Origin: Sphingomonadales bacterium UBA7473
GTDB taxonomy: Bacteria; Pseudomonadota; Alphaproteobacteria; Sphingomonadales; Sphingomonadaceae
DNA length: 6,332 nucleotides
Assembly: GCA_002478575.1 (NCBI GenBank)
Contig: DLOX01000104.1
Span: 1-6,332, forward strand
Direction of reading: 5' to 3'
Positions 1-6,204 of the stretch are shown in pieces. Numbering within the stretch: position 1 is the stretch's first letter; the number at the start of each line of letters is the position of its first letter. The position numbers and the translations under genes are program-made. The notes beneath the pieces are model-generated. The model did not search any database. It was not told the origin of the DNA and worked only from the letters and a program-made list of their open reading frames with translations.

Positions 1-241
1 CGCCCGCTGGCCCGCGCCAGGGCGACGATTCCGCTTTTCCCTCCCCAACCCATCCTCGCCGGAAGGCAGGCCGCATCGCCGCAGACACGCGGCTTGCAGC
101 CGAAGGAAGTCCAATCATTTCTCGAATGAATCGGGGTGCTGACAGTCGGGTTTTGAGAAGCTGAATTAGCAATGCGGGCGCAAAACAGCGTTTCTCATCT
201 GACAGCTTACAAAAAAGCGAGCAACCGAATATACTTCCTCG
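1..241. other. Gene-free left flank (no supported CDS)
   Basis: No coding region can be supported here. The first 120 bases are GC-rich and open in more than one frame (plus strand 1-129; minus strand 118 down to the window edge), but neither frame shows a recognisable motif. From about 100 onward the sequence becomes AT-richer and resembles the following gene in composition. A 5-bp GCCGC/GCGGC hairpin with a 6-base loop lies at 78-93. It has no T-run after it, so I do not call it a terminator. The change in composition may mark the left edge of an acquired segment, but no terminal repeat or duplicated target is visible. Confidence 0.4.
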
Positions 242-255
242 GTGTTTGTAACTGA
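172..255 (+). other. Short ATG frame overlapping the nuclease start; probable true 5' end split by an A6 tract
   Basis: An ATG at 172 opens a 27-codon frame that ends at TGA 253-255, overlapping the start of the nuclease frame by 14 bases. It contains a run of six A at 211-216. If that run had five A, the frame would continue directly into the nuclease gene and give a single protein of about 632 residues. The downstream frame is itself open back to a stop at 200-202, and its only start is a GTG with no Shine-Dalgarno sequence. I therefore read this as the likely N-terminus of the nuclease, displaced by a one-base difference, rather than an independent peptide. It could be a genuine frameshift, a sequencing error in a homopolymer, or coincidence. 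Confidence 0.35.
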
Positions 256-2071
256 GCTACCCTTTTCTGAAATTGACCACGACGCCCATCGGCTGGCGTT
301 GATAAGCAATGCTGAAGAAGCTGCGGCATCGCTTCCCCTAGATATTTCCATTCTTCAAAACCTGTTTCGATCAGTTTTCCCTCCGCACCTTATGGCCACG
401 ATTGCTTGTTGGGGCATGATGTCGCCCGTTGGCCCTGATGGCACTTCGGGCAAAGGATTACTTCGCGGAATTGAACAGCACCATATCGAATTGCTCCAAT
501 CGCTCTTGCTGACCATTGATCGATTGGAGTGGGGAAACGAACCTGCAACACCAATCCAAGTCCAGAACACAATTGATACGCTTGTGGCTGTTGGCAAAGC
601 CTTTTCCGCACAACGGGCACTTCAATTGCTAAACCCCGATGATCCTGAAAAGCGGTTTGCGGTTGGGCTTCAAGAGCAAATTCGCGATCACACGCAGATG
701 GTTCGCAACTGGGGCTACTACGATAACATGATCGACATTGCTCGGTCTTGGCATTCGCCGATTGGTGCTGCGTTGGAGACCCATCACGGCTTTAGTGCCA
801 GCGATCTGATTTCGACCGTAGTAGCTCTTGTTTCGCTGCACCAAGAACGATTGGGCGACTGGTTTGTTCTGCTTAAGGGCATTTTGAAACACTCCACAAA
901 AAAGGAAATCGTTTACGATTACTTTAACCGTTACGAAGGTGTCGAAGGCGATCCGGCTGCCTTTCTCGCTTCGCTCCACAAGCGCACAAGGTTGCGTGAC
1001 CTTCGAATGATGCTGCAAACTCATGCCACCAACTGGCTTATGACTAAGATGTTGGTCGATCCTTCGCTCATCGCTCAGCGCATCAACCAGCAGGAAACAA
1101 AAGTTGTTTCGATTTTTAGGGCACTGAGCTTGGTGCCAGGTAGTCAGAAGTCGGCTGATCCTCAGCACCTTTTTCTCGCTAATCCCGTCTGGCTGCGACC
1201 GGGAATTCGCGATGGAAATGAGCACCTCTTTTTTGTCCCGCAATCGCTTCCAGCCTTCCTGCCAACGATTTTGCGGGAACTGTTTGAGGAAGCCAACGCG
1301 GTGGACCAGTTGGATCGCCGCAAGGCTGAATATCTCGAAATGGCGATGAGCGAGGTTATCGGGAAGGCGCTGCCGGGGGCAACTCTCCTGCGAACGGCCA
1401 AATGGAAATGGTGTGGGAAAGAATTTGAAACTGACTTAATTGCAATTCGAGGCCGCACTCTAGTAATAGCTGAAGCGAAGTCGGGTGCCGTTTCCGCCAG
1501 CGCTCTACGAGGCGCGCCCAACGCGCTCAAACAGCACATCAAGAAGTTGATAGTCGATCCTGCCGAGCAGTCGGCTCGTCTTTCTGAAATCGTCAGGTTG
1601 GCAGGCACAGGGGACATACAGGCGCAGGCGGTAACGAACGGACTCGGCATTGAACCACATAAGATCGATAGAGTAATCCGTATTTCAGTTACGCTAGATG
1701 ACCTATCGGTTTTGTCCTCTGCCGAATACGAACTCAAACGCGCGGGTTGGTTCCCGCACGATCTCAAAATGCCTCCAACTCTTAACCTCGCCGAGTTGAT
1801 CACCTGTGCGGACATTCTGAGTGACCCACAGCATTTCCTCAATTATTTTTTGGCGCGCGAGCGCCTTCAAGGAGCCGCGCAAGTTTTTGGCTACGAGATG
1901 GATTATCTCGGGTTGTATCTGGAATGTGGTCTTGATCTGCCAGAATTGATGTCAGGAAACCGTTCTGGAGTTATTGTAGGCATGTCCTCCACCATTGACC
2001 GCTACTATCTGTCCCGCGACACTGGTTCGCCGGTTCCAAAACCAAAGCCGACATTTGCCGTTGCGTGGTGA
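242..2071 (+). CDS. Large PD-(D/E)XK nuclease-fold protein, probable cargo gene of unknown role
   Basis: A 609-residue protein as read from the GTG at 242. I do not recognise a named family. The clearest signal is a restriction-endonuclease-like core: an alpha helix with acidic residues around E363-E371, then D398 in a strand (ETDLIAI), a short turn, and the E411-A-K413 signature followed by S-G. This is the order D...E-x-K expected of PD-(D/E)XK enzymes, as in NERD-like and restriction-type nucleases, so DNA cleavage is the likely activity. Residues 1-350 look like a helical scaffold with no motif I can name. Residues after about 475 continue as a mixed beta/alpha region ending in a proline/lysine-rich tail. 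No signal peptide or membrane segment is evident, so it is probably cytoplasmic. The gene is lower in GC (31 of 60 in 241-300, against 38 of 60 in a sampled traA stretch) and uses codons such as TTA, CTA and ATA, which suggests recent transfer. It converges on traD with 15 bp between stops. The start is uncertain: no Shine-Dalgarno sequence precedes the GTG, and an ATG frame at 172 would join it after a one-base change in an A6 run. A defence role is only an inference from context. Confidence 0.75.
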   Translation: MFVTELPFSEIDHDAHRLALISNAEEAAASLPLDISILQNLFRSVFPPHLMATIACWGMMSPVGPDGTSGKGLLRGIEQHHIELLQSLLLTIDRLEWGNEPATPIQVQNTIDTLVAVGKAFSAQRALQLLNPDDPEKRFAVGLQEQIRDHTQMVRNWGYYDNMIDIARSWHSPIGAALETHHGFSASDLISTVVALVSLHQERLGDWFVLLKGILKHSTKKEIVYDYFNRYEGVEGDPAAFLASLHKRTRLRDLRMMLQTHATNWLMTKMLVDPSLIAQRINQQETKVVSIFRALSLVPGSQKSADPQHLFLANPVWLRPGIRDGNEHLFFVPQSLPAFLPTILRELFEEANAVDQLDRRKAEYLEMAMSEVIGKALPGATLLRTAKWKWCGKEFETDLIAIRGRTLVIAEAKSGAVSASALRGAPNALKQHIKKLIVDPAEQSARLSEIVRLAGTGDIQAQAVTNGLGIEPHKIDRVIRISVTLDDLSVLSSAEYELKRAGWFPHDLKMPPTLNLAELITCADILSDPQHFLNYFLARERLQGAAQVFGYEMDYLGLYLECGLDLPELMSGNRSGVIVGMSSTIDRYYLSRDTGSPVPKPKPTFAVAW

Positions 2072-2086
2072 TCGATCTGATTACAT

Positions 2087-2356
2087 TCAACCACCACTCC
2101 CATCCATCTCAAACGCCCGCTTGCCGCGTCGCCGCCACAGCAAGATAGCCTGTTCGCGTTCATAACCTTGCAGCTTGGCTGCGATGGAGAGGAATGCGCC
2201 GAGCAGAACGGCACGGTCATCTTCGATCAATTCAACCAGCCCCGCCTTTTGCACCAGCCCACCGAGTTCGATCAGCTGGCGCGTTCGCTCGCGGCGATTT
2301 ACGATCCATTCCCGTTTATCGGTGCGGCGCTGCCTGACTTCAACTCGGTGCGTCAT
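2087..2356 (-). CDS. traD: Conjugal transfer protein TraD (Ti-type accessory protein)
   Basis: A small basic protein of 89 residues if started at the ATG at 2356. The stretch RERTRQLIELGGLVQKAGL followed by DDRAVLLGAFL is the hallmark of the small TraD family of Ti/Rhizobium-type transfer systems (not the F-plasmid TraD coupling ATPase). In that family the gene lies with traC, divergent from traA, and its exact biochemical role is poorly defined; it is an accessory of oriT processing or transfer. The N-terminus is strongly Arg/Lys-rich, compatible with nucleic-acid contact. I chose the ATG at 2356 because it overlaps the traC stop by only 17 bases and has AAGGG just upstream. The frame stays open to an earlier ATG at 2473 (128 residues), but that extension lies wholly across traC coding sequence and has only a poorly spaced AAGG. 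The gene is likely co-translated with traC. No traG follows: the next gene downstream runs in the opposite direction. Confidence 0.8.
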   Translation of the reverse strand: MTHRVEVRQRRTDKREWIVNRRERTRQLIELGGLVQKAGLVELIEDDRAVLLGAFLSIAAKLQGYEREQAILLWRRRGKRAFEMDGSGG

Positions 2357-2645
2357 TGCCCTTGCTCGTTTGATCGCCGCCAGCGTTTGCCGCAGGTCCG
2401 CGATCAACCGTGCGCGATTGCCTTTGAAAGAAGGCCGCCCCGCTCGTCCGCCACGCCTCCCGTTCTTTGACATCCTTGGTTATGACGACGCCCAGCAGCG
2501 CGCCGGTCAGCGTTTCAGGATCGAGCGCATCGGCTCCGGTGGCAATGACCAGTTCGCCAAGTTGCAGCACCTTCCGGCTTTTGAGCATCTTGGCCTTATC
2601 GCCAAGTGCCTTAAGTTCCGAATCAAAGTCTCTGGGTTTTCGCAT
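2340..2645 (-). CDS. traC: Conjugal transfer protein TraC (Ti-type accessory protein)
   Basis: A 101-residue soluble protein beginning MRKPRDFDSELKAL, with the conserved block LGELVIATGADALDPETLTGALL and then WRTSGAAFFQR. This pattern is typical of the TraC family of Ti-plasmid-like transfer regions, small proteins encoded beside oriT that assist DNA processing by the TraA relaxase. The N-terminal half is a charged helix (about residues 6-30), and the C-terminal tail (about 80-101) is polar and low-complexity. The ATG at 2645 is preceded by GGAG with a 7-base spacer, which fixes the start. A longer reading from 2699 would add 18 residues with no ribosome site and no family resemblance. Transcription would start in the traA-traC gap and run on into traD, which overlaps this gene's stop. 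Confidence 0.85.
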   Translation of the reverse strand: MRKPRDFDSELKALGDKAKMLKSRKVLQLGELVIATGADALDPETLTGALLGVVITKDVKEREAWRTSGAAFFQRQSRTVDRGPAANAGGDQTSKGNDAPS

Positions 2646-2652
2646 GATGATG

Positions 2653-2656
2653 CTCC
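2653..2656 (-). promoter_or_regulatory. Ribosome binding site of traC
   Basis: GGAG on the minus strand lies 7 bases before the ATG at 2645. It decides the traC start in favour of 2645 over the upstream in-frame ATG at 2699. Confidence 0.7.
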
Positions 2657-2760
2657 AATCTTGCCTGCTGGAGCCAATATAGAGTAAGCAGCATCCCAAG
2701 GCTGCAAGGTTGCCGGAACGTCTTGGAACGGCCCGGTCCCGACAAGGATTTATTCTTGGA

Positions 2761-2772
2761 AGGGCGCGCTTA
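2761..2772 (-). other. Putative nic site of oriT (MobQ type)
   Basis: The minus strand reads TAAGCGCGCCCT. This differs at one base from TAAGTGCGCCCT, the nic region of RSF1010/MobQ and Ti-type origins. By analogy with those systems, cleavage would fall between G and C in GCG/CCCT on the minus strand. The neighbouring hairpin lies immediately 5' of this site on the cleaved strand, as expected for the family. The assignment rests on sequence resemblance, the adjoining hairpin, and the position next to a MobQ relaxase gene. Confidence 0.72.
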
Positions 2773-2773
2773 T

Positions 2774-2788
2774 ACGTCGTGCCGACGT
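2774..2788. repeat. Inverted repeat of oriT flanking nic
   Basis: ACGTCG, a 3-base spacer TGC, then CGACGT: a perfect 6-bp inverted repeat one base from the TAA of the nic sequence. In MobQ origins such a hairpin is recognised by the relaxase for nicking and for strand closure at the end of transfer. The right arm is also part of an 8-bp palindrome, CGACGTCG (2783-2790), so alternative pairings are possible. Confidence 0.65.
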
Positions 2789-2817
2789 CGCGTGAGTGGC
2801 GTAGATGAATTGCCGTT

Positions 2818-5733
2818 ATGGCAATCTATCACTTCACAGCCAAAGTCATCAGTCGCGCAAACGGATCGAGCGCGGTTGGCTCCGCTGCCTATCGTTCGGC
2901 CTCTCGGCTGCACGATCAGCGGCTGGACCGCAATCACGACTTCACCAACAAGTCCGGCGTCGTGCATTCCGAAGTGATGTTGGCCGACGGTGCGCCCGAA
3001 CGATTGGGCGACCGTTCGACACTCTGGAATGAAGTTGAAGCCACCGAGCTGCGAAAGGACGCGCAGCTTGCCCGCGAAGTCGAGTTTGCGATTCCGCGCG
3101 AGTTAAACCAGCAGCAAGGCATCGAGCTGGCGCGTGATTTTGTGCAGGCCGAGTTTGTTGATCGCGGCATGATCGCCGATCTCAATATCCATTGGGACAT
3201 CGGCGCGGATGGGCTGGCGAAGCCTCACGCCCATGTCATGCTGACCATGCGCGAAGTCAGTGGAGATGGCTTTGGCAAAAAGGTCCGCGCGTGGAACGAG
3301 ACCGAGCAGCTTGAGCAGTGGCGTGAACGCTGGGCCGAGCATGTCAACGAACGGCTGGCCGAACTCGATATTGACGCGACCATCGACCACCGCAGTTTCA
3401 AAGAACAGGGCATCGACCTAGCCCCGCAAAACAAGATCGGCCCCGCCGCCTTGCGTATGGCGCAAGAGGGTCTTGAGCGCGAACGGGTCGATGACCATGC
3501 CGCAATCGCGCGCCGCAATGGCGAGCGTATCATCGAGAATCCCAACGTCGCGCTGGATGCGATCACTCGGCAGCAAGCCACCTTCACCAAGCGCGACCTG
3601 GCCATGTTCGTGCATCGTCATTCGGAGGGCAAAGAGCAGTTCGACTTGGCGATGGGGACGGTGCAGTCTTCGCCCGACCTCGTTGCACTTGGTCAAGACG
3701 GACGCGGAAACGACCGCTTCACCTCGCGCGATATGATCGAGGTCGAAATGCGGCTTGAGCGCGCTTCGCAGGCGATCGCAGAGCGAGAGCGGCATCGCGT
3801 CGGCGAGCGCGACAAAGAGCGCGCTTTGGGATCGGCGGAGGTGCGTGGACTTACCTTGTCCGGCGAGCAGCGCGCGGCTTTCGATCATGCCACCGACGGC
3901 AAAGACCTGGGTGTCGTGATTGGCTACGCCGGAACCGGCAAGTCTGCGATGCTGGGCGTTGCCCGCGAGGCTTGGGAAGCGGCAGGCTATGAGGTTCGCG
4001 GCGCGGCGCTGTCAGGCATCGCTGCCGAAAATCTTGAAGCAGGATCAGGCATCGCTTCCCGCACCATTGCCAGCCTTGAACATCAATGGGGCCAAGGCCG
4101 CGAGCTGCTGACTTCGCGCGATGTGCTGGTGATCGATGAAGCCGGGATGATCGGTTCACGCCAGATGGAGCGGGTGTTGTCCGCTGCCAATGAGTCCGGT
4201 GCCAAAGTCGTGTTGGTGGGCGATCCTCAGCAGTTGCAGGCTATCGAAGCGGGTGCTGCGTTTCGTTCGATTGCCGAACGTCATGACGGCGTCGAGATCA
4301 CCGAGATCAGACGGCAGCAAGTGGATTGGCAGCGCAATGCCACGCGCCATCTGGCGACCGAACGCACAGCCGACGCGCTGCAAGCCTATGCCGAGCATGA
4401 CATGGTGCATGTGGCCGACACGCGAGACGGCGCGCGCGCGGAACTGGTCAAGGGGTGGGAGCGCGCGCGCCGCGCCTTTCCCGATCAGAGTCAGATCATT
4501 CTTACGCACACCAATGACGAAGTGCGCCACTTGAACGACCTCGCGCGCGGCAAACTCCGGGAGGCCGGTGCGCTTGGCGAGGATGTGACGATTAACGCCG
4601 GACGCGGGTCGCGCCAGTTCGCAACGGGCGACCGCATCATGTTTCTGCGCAACGACCGCGAGCTTGGCGTCAAGAACGGTAGCCTTGGCGAGATCGAGCG
4701 GGTCAGTCCGCAGCGCATCGCGGCGAAGCTCGATGATGGCCGCAGCGTCAGCTTCGACACCAAGAGCTACGCCCATGTCGATCATGGCTATGCCGCAACC
4801 ATCCACAAAGCGCAGGGCGTCACCGTTGATCGAACGCATGTGCTGGCGACGCCGGGGCTGGACCGCCATGCAAGCTATGTCGCGTTGTCGCGCCACCGCA
4901 AAGGCATCTCGCTGCATTACGGCAAGGATGATTTCGCCGATGCAGGCAAATTGGCGCGCAATCTTTCGCGCGAACGCGCCAAGGATATGGCGTCGGATTA
5001 TGCCCGCGAAGGGATAACTGATCCGGCGCAACGCTTTGCCGAGCGACGTGGCATTACCTTTCGCCAGCGTGTGGCGGAGATCGTGCGCAAGATCGTGCCG
5101 GAAAAGGCGCGCAGTATCTTCGCGGGCTTCCGGCCAGCGCCCGAAGCGCAGCAGGACATTGCCGCCGAGCGGAAAGCCAAAACTGGCCCGCTCGACATCG
5201 GGCGCGGGGTCGAACGCTATGCCCGTGCAGAACAGGACATCGACCGGATGCGACAGAAGGGTTTGTCCCCCATGCCGCATCAGGAGATCGCGCTTGAAAA
5301 GGCCCGCACGGCGCTAAACGAGATAAAGCCCAAAGCAGGGCGTGATCTTGCAACCGCGTTCAGCCGCCAACCCGAACTTATAGCCGAAGCCGCTAGCGGG
5401 CGCACCGCCAACGCTGTCCGCGCCATGCAACTTGAGACTGAAATCCGCACTAACCCCGCAATGCGCGCTGACCGCTTTGTTGAGAATTGGCAGCGGTTGC
5501 ACCGCCAACGCGATCAGGCGTTTCAGTCCGGCAACTACAATCGCGCCGAAGCTGCCACTACTAGCATGGGCGCGATGGCGAAGGGGCTGGAGCGCGACGC
5601 GCAGGTCGATTCCTTGCTGCGCAATCGCAGGATCGAGCTTGGCCTTCACACCAGAGGATCGGGCGGCGTCGGGCGCGAACTCACCGAATATCTCGGTCTT
5701 GGTCGTGGGCGCGGCATTGGCATCGGCATGTAA
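2818..5733 (+). CDS. traA: Ti-type conjugative transfer relaxase TraA (MobQ relaxase fused to RecD-like helicase)
   Basis: A complete 971-residue relaxase-helicase that nicks oriT, stays covalently attached to the 5' end and unwinds the transferred strand. The N-terminus MAIYHFTAKVISR is typical of MobA/TraA. The probable catalytic Tyr25 (in SAAYRSA) is followed by EFAIPREL (about 89-96) and the metal-binding histidines H125 (NIHWD) and H137/H139 (KPHAH). The superfamily 1 helicase part has Walker A GYAGTGKS (369-376, K375), Walker B DEAG (440-443), GDPQQLQ (468-474), an arginine-containing EIRRQQ (496-501), HGYAATIHKAQG (656-667) and YVALSRHR (687-694, R692). Residues about 793-945 are helical and charged, resembling the BID-like C-terminal domain of TraA relaxases. 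The tail (946-971) is Gly/Arg-rich and basic, compatible with a type IV secretion signal. All motifs are intact and no frameshift is seen. ATG 2818 is the only start after an in-frame TGA at 2806-2808; no Shine-Dalgarno sequence is obvious. It diverges from traC across oriT and probably shares a transcript with the gene 12 bases downstream. Confidence 0.96.
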   Translation: MAIYHFTAKVISRANGSSAVGSAAYRSASRLHDQRLDRNHDFTNKSGVVHSEVMLADGAPERLGDRSTLWNEVEATELRKDAQLAREVEFAIPRELNQQQGIELARDFVQAEFVDRGMIADLNIHWDIGADGLAKPHAHVMLTMREVSGDGFGKKVRAWNETEQLEQWRERWAEHVNERLAELDIDATIDHRSFKEQGIDLAPQNKIGPAALRMAQEGLERERVDDHAAIARRNGERIIENPNVALDAITRQQATFTKRDLAMFVHRHSEGKEQFDLAMGTVQSSPDLVALGQDGRGNDRFTSRDMIEVEMRLERASQAIAERERHRVGERDKERALGSAEVRGLTLSGEQRAAFDHATDGKDLGVVIGYAGTGKSAMLGVAREAWEAAGYEVRGAALSGIAAENLEAGSGIASRTIASLEHQWGQGRELLTSRDVLVIDEAGMIGSRQMERVLSAANESGAKVVLVGDPQQLQAIEAGAAFRSIAERHDGVEITEIRRQQVDWQRNATRHLATERTADALQAYAEHDMVHVADTRDGARAELVKGWERARRAFPDQSQIILTHTNDEVRHLNDLARGKLREAGALGEDVTINAGRGSRQFATGDRIMFLRNDRELGVKNGSLGEIERVSPQRIAAKLDDGRSVSFDTKSYAHVDHGYAATIHKAQGVTVDRTHVLATPGLDRHASYVALSRHRKGISLHYGKDDFADAGKLARNLSRERAKDMASDYAREGITDPAQRFAERRGITFRQRVAEIVRKIVPEKARSIFAGFRPAPEAQQDIAAERKAKTGPLDIGRGVERYARAEQDIDRMRQKGLSPMPHQEIALEKARTALNEIKPKAGRDLATAFSRQPELIAEAASGRTANAVRAMQLETEIRTNPAMRADRFVENWQRLHRQRDQAFQSGNYNRAEAATTSMGAMAKGLERDAQVDSLLRNRRIELGLHTRGSGGVGRELTEYLGLGRGRGIGIGM

Positions 5734-5738
5734 AGGAG
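5733..5738 (+). promoter_or_regulatory. Ribosome binding site of the DUF6118-like gene
   Basis: AAGGAG begins at the last base of the traA stop codon and lies 7 bases before the GTG at 5746. It fixes the GTG as the start and suggests independent, efficient translation from a traA transcript. Confidence 0.75.
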
Positions 5739-5745
5739 ACGAGCA

Positions 5746-6204
5746 GTGGACAATGAAGTAGCGACCCCGCGTAAGGACGACCCGGCAACGATGGCCTTTG
5801 ACGAATTGCGGAGCGAAGTGCTGACGCTTCGCCTTGCCATTCAGCGCCTTGCCGCCGCGCCGAGTGAGATTGAAATCCCCGATTACACCGAGACGCTGGC
5901 GGAAATTCGCAAAATAGCGCATTCAACGGCCAAGAGTTTCATGGTCATGCGCGATAGTCCGATGCTGAGCGCAACACCGGATCAGCTCGCCGCCCAGATC
6001 AAAGCGGCAAGCGCAGACGCCCGCCGCGCCGAGCAGCAGTCATTGGCGAGTGCTGAGGAGGCCTTCCGGGCCGTCGCCAGTGAAGTTGCGCGATTTGTCG
6101 AGTCCGCCCGCACCGCCGACCGCCAGAACAAATGGAACCTCGCCATGCTCGCGCTTGGCTTAGTGCTTGGAGTGATGGCTTCTTGGCTGTTCGGAAGGCT
6201 TTGA
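5746..6204 (+). CDS. DUF6118-like membrane-anchored coiled-coil protein, apparently short form
   Basis: A 152-residue protein started by GTG with a strong AAGGAG site. Residues 16-40 (MAFDELRSEVLTLRLAIQRL) and the PDYTETLAEI segment (45-54) resemble the DUF6118 proteins commonly encoded just after traA in sphingomonad transfer modules. Residues about 76-127 are Ala/Glu/Arg-rich and likely form a long helix or coiled coil. Residues about 131-149 form one hydrophobic membrane span, after which only three residues remain. The expected topology is an N-terminal cytoplasmic part with a C-terminal anchor. From memory of the family, members are usually longer, with a further domain of several tens of residues after the span. 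None is found in any forward frame downstream, so this copy looks shortened. The function is unknown; the place 12 bases after traA suggests a role linked to transfer, perhaps at the membrane channel. Confidence 0.7.
   Translation: MDNEVATPRKDDPATMAFDELRSEVLTLRLAIQRLAAAPSEIEIPDYTETLAEIRKIAHSTAKSFMVMRDSPMLSATPDQLAAQIKAASADARRAEQQSLASAEEAFRAVASEVARFVESARTADRQNKWNLAMLALGLVLGVMASWLFGRL

Larger units (their letters stand above)
2646..2817. other. oriT: Divergent traC-traA intergenic region, probable origin of transfer (oriT)
   Basis: A 172-bp gap between divergent traC and traA, the standard place for oriT in Ti-type systems. It holds a MobQ-like nic sequence with an adjacent inverted repeat at its traA-proximal end (see 2761-2793). 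Further left are GGAACG at 2715-2720 and 2725-2730, related GGAAGG at 2758-2763, and TCTTGGAA at 2721-2728 and 2754-2761. These may be binding sites for relaxosome accessory proteins. The promoters of both operons must also lie here. A TATATT on the minus strand (plus positions 2676-2681) could be a traC -10 box, but no convincing -35 accompanies it. No good ribosome site is visible before traA, so traA translation may be weak or use a non-canonical leader. Confidence 0.7.

Noticed and set aside
78..93. GCCGC/GCGGC hairpin as a terminator
   Set aside because: The stem is only 5 bp and no T-run follows on either strand.
1..129. Open frames on both strands at the left edge, possibly gene ends cut by the window
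   Set aside because: Both are short, Pro/Arg/Gly-rich and lack motifs or a supported start. They cannot be told from chance in GC-rich DNA.
139..168. CTGACA with GAATTA at 18-base spacing as a promoter of the nuclease gene
   Set aside because: The -10 match is poor and the spacing only tolerable; it is not better than chance in this AT-richer stretch.
629..1842. Two overlapping minus-strand frames of 204 and 226 codons opposite the nuclease gene
   Set aside because: They have no recognisable motifs, overlap each other and are antisense to a frame with a clear nuclease core.
2175..2687. Plus-strand frame of 170 codons
   Set aside because: It is antisense to traD and traC, both supported by family signatures; its composition is Arg/Ser-rich, as expected of a shadow frame.
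2805..3032. ATG frame starting 13 bases before traA, possible leader peptide
   Set aside because: It runs 75 codons out of frame inside traA with no ribosome site and no stop near the traA start, so coupling or attenuation is not suggested.
4156..5280. Long minus-strand open frame of 374 codons
   Set aside because: It lies entirely antisense to the helicase part of traA, whose motifs are all intact. High-GC coding sequence commonly leaves such an open antisense frame, and it has no recognisable domain.
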